Position numbers and translations under genes: made by a program | Shown here: in pieces, positions 1 through 5,579 of the stretch | Layout: every line of letters begins with the position of its first letter | Position numbering within the stretch: the stretch's first letter is position 1 | Notes under the pieces: model-generated | The model's database searches: none | What the model was told of the DNA's origin: nothing | The model's input: only the letters and a program-made list of their open reading frames with translations | Assembly: GCA_039821125.1 (NCBI GenBank) | Contig: JBCBOR010000002.1 | Location: 1-64,000 of the forward strand | Direction: 5' to 3' | Source: Thermohalobaculum sp039821125 | GTDB lineage: Bacteria; Pseudomonadota; Alphaproteobacteria; Rhodobacterales; Rhodobacteraceae | DNA length: 64,000 nucleotides

Positions 1-121
1 GGTCAAACCCGTCCTCGGATTTCACGGCTGCATGGCGGCGTTCGATCGGGTACTGCTCACGGATGAACCGCTCCGCCGTGTCCTTGAGCATCTGGCGTTC
101 TTCGGAGAGGTCAAAGTCCAT
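1..121 (-). CDS. acyl-CoA dehydrogenase, N-terminal fragment (runs off the window)
   Basis: Only the first 40 codons are present. The reading frame starts MDFDLSEERQMLKDTAERF, a typical opening of the alpha-helical N-terminal domain of FAD-dependent acyl-CoA dehydrogenases. GGAAG lies about 6 bases before the ATG. The gene precedes the next acyl-CoA dehydrogenase in the opposite-to-coordinate direction, so the two could be subunits of a heteromeric enzyme, as is known for some steroid and alicyclic acyl-CoA dehydrogenases. That is inference, because the active site is outside the window. Confidence 0.75.
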   Translation of the reverse strand, partial: MDFDLSEERQMLKDTAERFIREQYPIERRHAAVKSEDGFD

Positions 122-139
122 TCTGGTCTTCCAGTCAGA

Positions 140-208
140 AGGGTGCGTCACGGACGCACCCTACGGGGTTTCGCACTGTCGTCGTAGGGTGCGTCCGTGA
201 CGCACCCT
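140..208. repeat. paired 23-nt palindromic REP-like repeats
   Basis: Two copies of a 23-nt hairpin unit (arms AGGGTGCGTC and GACGCACCCT, 3-nt loop) lie at 140-162 and 186-208 in opposite orientation. Including the flanking ACG/CGT bases they form a perfect 26-bp inverted repeat around a 17-nt spacer. The same unit recurs at 30908-30930, 38397-38419, 38444-38466 and 53226-53248. The position between two convergent-reading blocks of one gene cluster suggests an RNA hairpin, perhaps a transcript stabiliser or terminator. Confidence 0.85.
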
Positions 209-213
209 CGCGG

Positions 214-1413
214 CTAGAGACCGAGCATCGCCTTAGAGACGATGTTGCGCTGGATCTCGTTCGAGCCGCCATAAATCGAGGTTTTGCGCATATTGAAGTA
301 GCTGCGTGCCGCTGGCAGGGCATAGTCCGGCCCGGGCGCCTCCTCGTTCCAGCCCTGATCGAACGCCTGTGGCAAGTCGGGCAGAGCATACGGACCGCAA
401 GCCCGGCGCATCAGATCGGTTATCTCCTGTCGGACCTGTGTCCCCTTGATCTTCAGGAGCGAGCTTTCGGGTCCGGGCGCCTTGCCGGCACCGGCCGAGG
501 CAACCACACGGTTGTTGAAGACCTCGAGCGCCATCAGGTCGATCTCGACTTCGGCCACGCGGGCGGCGAAGAGCGGATCATCGAGCAACGGTTTGCCGTT
601 CTTCTGCTGGTCCATGGCGGCTTTCTTGACCCCGCGCAGGCCCTGCTTCGAGTACCCGACACCGGCGATCCCGGTGCGCTCAAACGTCAAAAGGTATTTG
701 GCTATGGTCCAGCCCTTGTGCTCGTCGCCGACGAGGTTCTCGACCGGGATGCGCACATCGGTCAGGTAGACCTCGTTGACCTCGTGCTCGCCTTCCAGCG
801 TGTGGATCGGCCGCACCTCGATCCCCGGCGTCGCCATGTCGCAGAGCAGGAAGCTGATCCCCTGTTGCGGCTTCTGAGCCGTCGGATCGGTGCGGACCAG
901 CAGGAAAATCCAGTCGGCAAAGTGTGCGAAGGTCGTCCAGGTCTTCTGGCCATTCACAACGTAATGGTCGCCATCGCGCACGGCGGTGGTGCGTAAGGAG
1001 GCCAGATCCGAACCGGAGCCCGGCTCGGAATAGCCCTGACACCAGAATTGTTCGTCATTCAGGATCTTCGGCAGATACTCGGCCTTTTGCGCGTCGGACC
1101 CGAATTGGATCAGCACCGGTCCCAGCATGTTCAGACCAAAAGGCACGATCCGAGGTGCACCGGCGGCGACCATCTCTTCCTCGAAGATGTTCTTCTCCGC
1201 GGGCCCCCAGCCGGTCCCGCCATGCTCGACCGGCCAGTGCCAGGCGAGGAACCCGCGCTCGCGCAAAATGCCATGCCAGGTCAGATAGTCTTCCTTCACC
1301 AATCGCTGACCCCGGCGCACCTTGTCGACCAGCGCGGGCGGCATCCGGTCCGCCAGCCATGCTCGGACATCCGCCTGAAACGCCTGTTCCTCGGGTGAAT
1401 AGCTCAGGTCCAT
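214..1413 (-). CDS. acyl-CoA dehydrogenase family protein
   Basis: FAD enzyme of 399 residues expected to introduce a 2,3 double bond into an acyl-CoA. The middle domain has the YSEPGSGSD signature near residue 125, and the C-terminus has IYGGSNEIQRNI at about 380-391. In medium-chain enzymes the catalytic Glu sits in IYEG; here that place is Gly (IYGG), as in subfamilies that place the base elsewhere or work as heteromers. GGAG precedes the ATG. It belongs to the minus-strand catabolic block, and the tRNA array lies just beyond its start codon on the opposite strand. Confidence 0.92.
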   Translation of the reverse strand: MDLSYSPEEQAFQADVRAWLADRMPPALVDKVRRGQRLVKEDYLTWHGILRERGFLAWHWPVEHGGTGWGPAEKNIFEEEMVAAGAPRIVPFGLNMLGPVLIQFGSDAQKAEYLPKILNDEQFWCQGYSEPGSGSDLASLRTTAVRDGDHYVVNGQKTWTTFAHFADWIFLLVRTDPTAQKPQQGISFLLCDMATPGIEVRPIHTLEGEHEVNEVYLTDVRIPVENLVGDEHKGWTIAKYLLTFERTGIAGVGYSKQGLRGVKKAAMDQQKNGKPLLDDPLFAARVAEVEIDLMALEVFNNRVVASAGAGKAPGPESSLLKIKGTQVRQEITDLMRRACGPYALPDLPQAFDQGWNEEAPGPDYALPAARSYFNMRKTSIYGGSNEIQRNIVSKAMLGL

Positions 1414-1518
1414 CTCACTCTCCGCGCTTGCATGTTCGCAGTGCTTAATGTAGGCAGCGCCCCTCGAAATGGGATACGCACAATGTCGAGTAGCAGTACC
1501 TCATCATACTCCATCTGA

Positions 1519-1604
1519 GGAGGGTGAAGCCGGAAGGTCCGGCAGACGGTTGCTACCCGTTCTGTTCCAACAGGAATGCGGATCGAGACCACCGCCCTCC
1601 GCCA
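1519..1604 (+). tRNA. tRNA-Ser(GCU) with 8/4 acceptor branch (allo-tRNA type)
   Basis: This 86-nt gene folds as follows: 8-bp acceptor 1519-1526 (GGAGGGTG) with 1593-1600 (CGCCCTCC); linker AA; 6-bp D-stem GCCGGA/TCCGGC around a 3-nt loop AGG; A1544; anticodon stem GACGG/CCGTT; loop TTGCTAC with anticodon GCT at 1552-1554; variable arm CTGTT-CC-AACAG; 4-bp T-stem 1578-1581/1589-1592 (one C-A mismatch); T-loop ATCGAGA; G73 then encoded CCA at 1602-1604. A canonical 7/5 fold leaves T1577 facing C1593 unpaired. Long variable arm and G73 fit serine identity. Anticodon GCU would read AGC/AGU. It is the first of four, and only 2 bases separate it from the next. Confidence 0.88.
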
Positions 1605-1606
1605 AA

Positions 1607-1692
1607 GGAGGGTTAACCGTGTGGGACACGGCACCGATTCGAAATCGGTTGGCGGCGCAAGCCGTGGGGATCGAGACCTCAGCCCTCCGCCA
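1607..1692 (+). tRNA. tRNA-Ser(CGA) with 8/4 acceptor branch (allo-tRNA type)
   Basis: This 86-nt gene has acceptor GGAGGGTT (1607-1614) pairing with AGCCCTCC (1681-1688), linker AA, and D-stem CCGTGT/ACACGG around loop GGG. The anticodon stem ACCGA/TCGGT encloses loop TTCGAAA with anticodon CGA at 1640-1642. The variable arm is CGGC-GCAA-GCCG (a GNRA tetraloop). The T-stem GGGG/CCTC encloses ATCGAGA, followed by G73 and encoded CCA. The eighth acceptor pair is T-A, against G-C in copies 1 and 3 and A-T in copy 4, so it covaries. CGA would read UCG. A36-A37-A38 matches the usual substrate of the i6A37 enzyme. Confidence 0.88.
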
Positions 1693-1710
1693 CTTCTTCC
1701 CTGGTTTTGG

Positions 1711-1796
1711 GGACAGCGAACCCGGCGGGGCCGGGCGCCGGTTGGAAGCCGGTCGGGCGCCAAGGCGCTGGGGATCGAGACCTCCGCTGTCCGCCA
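1711..1796 (+). tRNA. tRNA-Ser(GGA) with 8/4 acceptor branch (allo-tRNA type)
   Basis: This 86-nt gene has the cleanest fold of the four. Acceptor GGACAGCG (1711-1718) pairs perfectly with CGCTGTCC (1785-1792). Then come linker AA, D-stem CCCGGC/GCCGGG around GGG, C1736, anticodon stem GCCGG/CCGGT (outer pair G-U), and loop TTGGAAG with anticodon GGA at 1744-1746. The variable arm is GCGCC-AA-GGCGC. T-stem GGGG/CCTC encloses ATCGAGA, then G73 and encoded CCA. It would read UCC/UCU. In a 7/5 reading T1769 would face C1785 and fail to pair. An 18-nt spacer separates it from copy 2. Confidence 0.9.
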
Positions 1797-1803
1797 TGCC
1801 TTT

Positions 1804-1889
1804 GGGGCGTAAACCCGGCGGGGCCGGGCCGCGCTTTGAAAGCGATGGGTGCCGGATGGCATGGGGGTCGGGACCTCTGCGCTCTGCCA
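1804..1889 (+). tRNA. tRNA-Ser(UGA) with 8/4 acceptor branch, the most divergent copy
   Basis: This 86-nt gene has acceptor GGGGCGTA (1804-1811) pairing with TGCGCTCT (1878-1885) through three G-U wobbles. Then come linker AA, D-stem CCCGGC/GCCGGG around GGG, and anticodon loop TTTGAAA with TGA at 1837-1839. Only the inner three anticodon-stem pairs are Watson-Crick (CGC/GCG); the outer two are G-A and C-T mismatches. The variable arm is TGCC-GGAT-GGCA. T-stem GGGG/CCTC encloses loop GTCGGGA, then G73 and encoded CCA. It would read UCA and other UCN codons. The 3' end lies 2 bases from the stop codon of the convergent thiolase-like gene. Either somewhat degenerate or specialised. Confidence 0.8.
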
Positions 1890-1891
1890 GA

Positions 1892-3046
1892 TCATAGGGT
1901 GTCTTTCGTACCCCAAATGGTTGTTGCTTGTGATGAGAGCACGCCTCCATTGCCATGGGCAAGACAAAGCTGTGCGTTCTCGATCTGCCGCCCCGGTGCA
2001 TCGCCGCGGGCCTGACGGATCGCCTCGATCATCACGAACATGCCGTACATGCCGGGATGGACGCACGACAGGCCACCGCCATTGGTGTTCACCGGAAGCG
2101 CGCCGCCCGGAGCAATCCGTCCATCAGAGACAAAGTCCTTGCCCTCGCCCTTCTCGCAGAAGCCGAGATCCTCGAGGAACAGGATCGTGTTGATCGTGAA
2201 CGCGTCGTAGATCTGGACGGTGTTCATATCGCCGGGCCCATAACCCGCCATCCCGAACGCACGCCATCCGGAATCGACAGCGCAGGTGGTTGTCAAAGAC
2301 GGCATCTGGCTGATCATCCGGTGGTCATGCGCCATGGCCGCGCCAAGCATATAGACGGGCTTCGCCATGGCATCCCGCGCCCGATCGGAACGCGTCATGA
2401 TGATTGCTGCAGCGCCATCGGTGACAAGGCAGCAATCGAGCTTGCCCAGAGGATCCGAGATCATCCGCGCCGCCAGCACATCGTCCACGGTCAGCGGGTC
2501 GCGGGCAAACGCCTCCGGGTTCTCCGAGGCCCAAGCGCGGGCGGCAACGGCAACCTCGGCCAGATGCTCACGCGTCGCACCGAACTCATGCATGTAGCGG
2601 TTCGCGGCCAGCGCATAGGCCGTTATCGGGTTGCGCGGCTCGTACTGCGCTTCGAACGGCATCGGTTCCGAAACCGACCGGAACCCACCCGCCGTGCGCT
2701 GGTTCGAGCCGTATGCAATCACGGCGACGTCGACGACGCCTGCGTCCAGCGCCATCGCAGCGTCCAGAACGTGGGACATGAAGGACGATCCACCGATATT
2801 CGACCCTGACGAGTATTTCGGCTGGATCCCGAGATATTCCGCCAACGACATCGCGGGCATGGCGTGCACCGCCGTAGCGGCCCAGATGCCGTCGATATCG
2901 GACAGGTTCAGGCCCGCATCGGCCAGTGCACCGCGCACGGCCTCGCCCATCAGTTCGGTCGCGGTCCAGCCCGGGCTCTCGCCGCAGCCAAAGGTCGCGG
3001 CGCCAACGCATGCGGCCTTGCCGCGGAGCAGCGAGACATCACTCAT
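1892..3046 (-). CDS. thiolase-like / lipid-transfer-protein-type acyl-CoA enzyme
   Basis: 384 residues with the thiolase superfamily fold: N-terminal half to about residue 200, then conserved GGLSCVHPGMYG and CLAHGNGG near the C-terminus. Where classical thiolases carry the acyl-accepting Cys (near residue 88) this protein reads SNIGGSSFMS, with no Cys. Cys-less thiolase homologues paired with DUF35 proteins are known as retro-aldolases in steroid side-chain degradation (Ltp2 type), so C-C cleavage of a beta-hydroxyacyl-CoA is a reasonable guess. Its start overlaps the DUF35 stop by 8 bases, indicating translational coupling and probably a complex. Confidence 0.88.
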   Translation of the reverse strand: MSDVSLLRGKAACVGAATFGCGESPGWTATELMGEAVRGALADAGLNLSDIDGIWAATAVHAMPAMSLAEYLGIQPKYSSGSNIGGSSFMSHVLDAAMALDAGVVDVAVIAYGSNQRTAGGFRSVSEPMPFEAQYEPRNPITAYALAANRYMHEFGATREHLAEVAVAARAWASENPEAFARDPLTVDDVLAARMISDPLGKLDCCLVTDGAAAIIMTRSDRARDAMAKPVYMLGAAMAHDHRMISQMPSLTTTCAVDSGWRAFGMAGYGPGDMNTVQIYDAFTINTILFLEDLGFCEKGEGKDFVSDGRIAPGGALPVNTNGGGLSCVHPGMYGMFVMIEAIRQARGDAPGRQIENAQLCLAHGNGGVLSSQATTIWGTKDTL

Positions 3047-3407
3047 CGGCCACCTCCCACAGCACGGCCGGCGCGCCGTTCAGGTCTTCAACCTTCGCCC
3101 GGACTTTCATGCTGATGGCCACAGAATCCGGATCGATCCCGACCACACGGGCCATCATCCGCGGCCCTTCCGCCAAATCGATCAGGGCGACGTTGAACGT
3201 GCCGCCTTTCTCGGGCGAGCGGCGGTTGGCGGTGGTGGCATACACCACACCTTCGCCCGAGGCTTCGACCCACTCCAGATCATCCTCGCCCGAACCCGGT
3301 ACGAACGGGCGCGGATAAAACACGTAAGCGCCAGTCGAGACCGAGCGCTGCAGCATGAAGCGCCCCTCGGCCAGATGGTCGCGCCAGATCTCCTCGGGTC
3401 CCTTCAT
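3039..3407 (-). CDS. DUF35 OB-fold protein, partner of the thiolase-like gene
   Basis: 122 residues starting MKGPEEIWRDHL, with AGGGGAG-like sequence about 10 bases upstream. DUF35 proteins have an N-terminal rubredoxin-like zinc ribbon followed by an OB fold (here about residues 45-120, with SGEGVVYATT and ALIDLAEGPRMMARVVG) and form complexes with thiolase-fold enzymes. The zinc ribbon normally has four Cys; this protein contains none in that segment (RSVSTGAYVFYPRPFVPG keeps the surrounding pattern). It has probably lost the metal while keeping the scaffold role. Confidence 0.85.
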   Translation of the reverse strand: MKGPEEIWRDHLAEGRFMLQRSVSTGAYVFYPRPFVPGSGEDDLEWVEASGEGVVYATTANRRSPEKGGTFNVALIDLAEGPRMMARVVGIDPDSVAISMKVRAKVEDLNGAPAVLWEVADE

Positions 3408-3418
3408 GTGCCCCTCCC

Positions 3419-4588
3419 CTATGCCGGTGTCATGGTATGGACGTTGGTGTTGGCGGAGCCTTCGACCCACGCCTCCACGGTCTCGTTGAACCGGGCCAAA
3501 GCACCCTCGTAGCGTCCGAAAGTCAGGGCGCGGTTTGCACCGGTGCCCAGGCCCTTCTGGATTTTCTCGCCGATCAGGAAATCCTCGTTCAGCGTCTCGA
3601 TGGTCAGCGCGTGATTCTTGTCCCAATAAGACTGCGCTTTTTCTGTCAGATCGCCTGCCGGGCGCAAGGTCGTCAGGCGCAGACGGGTCCGGTCCACCGC
3701 CAGCGGCAGGATCTGGAGCCAGACAATGTGATCGGCCTGCACCAGCAGGATCGTTCCCGCCATCAGAGTATAGAGAACATTCGCATGCTGGCGGATTTGC
3801 CAGTCATCACGCGGCATCTCGACCAGTTCATCAACGGTCCGCCGCGCAAGCACCGAGCGGATATGCGGGCCAAGCCTCTCGTAAGTGCTGATGTTGTCAT
3901 GGAACAGCGCAGCGATGGTGTTCGCGTGGGCGACGCGGAAGTGATAGGCCTCGAGCCCGCCTTCGACGAGGATTTTCCAGTTGCAGGCCCAGTCGCGGGT
4001 GTCCACCGCATGGACGTCGAGGTCCGGCATGGCGAGCCAGTCGAAATCGGCGGTCAGCGGCCCGAGACAGGCGTCCAGATCCATCTCGCCGGACAGCTGT
4101 GCCCAGACGAAGCCATGCCGCTCCTCGACCGCGATACGATGCAGCGCATACGCGTCCGCGTCCTGATCGGGAAAGCCCTGCTCGCGATGCGGCACGGCGA
4201 TCAGCTCACCCTGATTGCTCCACGTCCAAGCGTGATAGGGGCACGTGAAGCGATGCCGACAGCCAGTCTCGGCCGGCACCAGTTCCATCCCGCGATGACG
4301 GCAGACATTCAGGAAGCCGTGCACGGTGCCTTCGCGGTCGCGGGTCAGCAGCAGGGGCCGCCCAGCGAGCATCCGGGTCACGAAATCGCCGTCGCTGGCC
4401 AGTTCCGAGACGTGCGCCAGCGCCACAGGAGACCGGCAAAAAAGCGCGTCACGCTCGGCCTCGAACCGGGTTGTGTCGATGTAGCGATCCACGGGAGATG
4501 ACGTGACCTCCTCGTCGAGAAAAGCCGAGCCTGCCTTACACAGACCAAGGATCTCGTCGAGCAGGCGTATCTCCGTCTCCCGGTCCAT
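3419..4588 (-). CDS. Rieske 2Fe-2S ring-hydroxylating oxygenase, alpha subunit
   Basis: 389 residues. The Rieske domain has C96-R-H98 and C116-P-Y-H119, which ligate the 2Fe-2S cluster. The catalytic domain has EAYHFRVAH with His216 and His221 as mononuclear iron ligands, and an NEDFLIGEKIQ segment that would supply the acidic ligand. The family oxidises aromatic rings, methyl groups or N-methyl groups using O2 and an external reductase; no reductase or ferredoxin gene is visible here. It lies in the catabolic block, 3 bases from the neighbouring flavoprotein gene. Confidence 0.92.
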   Translation of the reverse strand: MDRETEIRLLDEILGLCKAGSAFLDEEVTSSPVDRYIDTTRFEAERDALFCRSPVALAHVSELASDGDFVTRMLAGRPLLLTRDREGTVHGFLNVCRHRGMELVPAETGCRHRFTCPYHAWTWSNQGELIAVPHREQGFPDQDADAYALHRIAVEERHGFVWAQLSGEMDLDACLGPLTADFDWLAMPDLDVHAVDTRDWACNWKILVEGGLEAYHFRVAHANTIAALFHDNISTYERLGPHIRSVLARRTVDELVEMPRDDWQIRQHANVLYTLMAGTILLVQADHIVWLQILPLAVDRTRLRLTTLRPAGDLTEKAQSYWDKNHALTIETLNEDFLIGEKIQKGLGTGANRALTFGRYEGALARFNETVEAWVEGSANTNVHTMTPA

Positions 4589-4591
4589 CGC

Positions 4592-5578
4592 CTATTCCGC
4601 CGCCTCAGCGGTCAATCCGAGGCGTCGGCGTGCCGCGAGGTACTCTGCTTCGAGTTTGTTGACCAGTTCACCCGTCGGCAGCACATCCTTGATCGCATTG
4701 ATGCCCTGCCCCGAGCCCCAGATCTCCTTCCAGCTCTTGGGCTTGGACGAGCCGGTCGAGAAGTCCATCTTCGTCGGATCGCTTTCGGGCAGATTGTCGG
4801 GGTCCATCCCGGCACGCCTGATCGAGGGCTTGAGATAATTCCCCCAAACGCCTGTAAACAGGCTGGAGTATATGATGTCATCTGCCGCGCAATCGACCAG
4901 CATCTGCTTGTATTCCGGGTCGGCATTCGCTTCTTCGGTCGCGATGAACGCTGTGCCAATATACCCGAGGTCTGCCCCCATCGCCTGGGCCGCCAGCAAT
5001 TGCTCGCCGCGTGAGATACATCCCGACAGAAGCAGTGGCCCGTCGAACCACTCGCGGATCTCCTGGATCAGCGCGAACGGAGACAGCGCCCCGGCGTGCC
5101 CGCCAGCCCCTGCGGCCACCGCGATAAGGCCATCGGCGCCCTTCTCGATCGCCTTCTTCGCAAACGTGTTGTTGATCACATCGTGCAGCGCGATTCCGCC
5201 ATAGGAATGGGCGGCCTGGTAGATCTCCTCCCGCGCGCCAAGCGAAGTCACGTAGATCGGTACCTCGTGCTTGACGCAGATCTCCATGTCCCGCTGTAGC
5301 CGGGCGTTCGACCGGTGCACGATCTGGTTCACCGCATAAGGCGCAGCAGGTCGGTCGGGATTGGCCTGATTGTAGCGATCCAACGCCTCCTTGATGCGGG
5401 TCAGCCAGGCATCCAGCAATGGCGGTTCGCCATCGGCCTCCCGCGCGTTCAGCGCTGGGAAACAGCCAGGCACGCCTGCGATGCACTGTGCAATCACCAG
5501 ATCCGGGTTCTGCACAATGAACAGCGGTGCGCCGAAGGCCGGGATACGCAGGTTTTGCAGGATGGGCGGCAGGGCCAT
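4592..5578 (-). CDS. nitronate monooxygenase / 2-nitropropane dioxygenase-like FMN protein
   Basis: 328 residues with the TIM-barrel nitronate monooxygenase pattern. The segment IAVAAGAGGHAG (about 150-165) includes the His of the flavin active site, and GADLGYIGTAFIATEEA binds the FMN phosphate in relatives. Many members in catabolic clusters are enoyl reductases or oxidases of acyl-CoA or quinone substrates rather than nitronate enzymes, so the substrate is open. It sits between the Rieske oxygenase and the acyl-CoA ligase on the same strand with a 3-base gap to the former. Confidence 0.88.
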   Translation of the reverse strand: MALPPILQNLRIPAFGAPLFIVQNPDLVIAQCIAGVPGCFPALNAREADGEPPLLDAWLTRIKEALDRYNQANPDRPAAPYAVNQIVHRSNARLQRDMEICVKHEVPIYVTSLGAREEIYQAAHSYGGIALHDVINNTFAKKAIEKGADGLIAVAAGAGGHAGALSPFALIQEIREWFDGPLLLSGCISRGEQLLAAQAMGADLGYIGTAFIATEEANADPEYKQMLVDCAADDIIYSSLFTGVWGNYLKPSIRRAGMDPDNLPESDPTKMDFSTGSSKPKSWKEIWGSGQGINAIKDVLPTGELVNKLEAEYLAARRRLGLTAEAAE

Positions 5579-5579
5579 A

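Noticed and set aside
1428..1456. Promoter-like TTGCAT and TAATGT/TAGGCA before the tRNA array
   Set aside because: The spacing is 12 bp for the better -10, and the 17-bp alternative matches only 3 of 6 positions. Not convincing.
1895..1912. GGGT/ACCC hairpin after the fourth tRNA as a terminator
   Set aside because: Only a 4-5 bp stem with no T-run, and it lies inside the thiolase-like coding sequence.
1469..2001. Open frames of 100-165 codons on both strands through the tRNA array
   Set aside because: They coincide with the four tRNA genes, have no ribosome sites and repeat the array's structure. They are shadows of GC-rich structural RNA.
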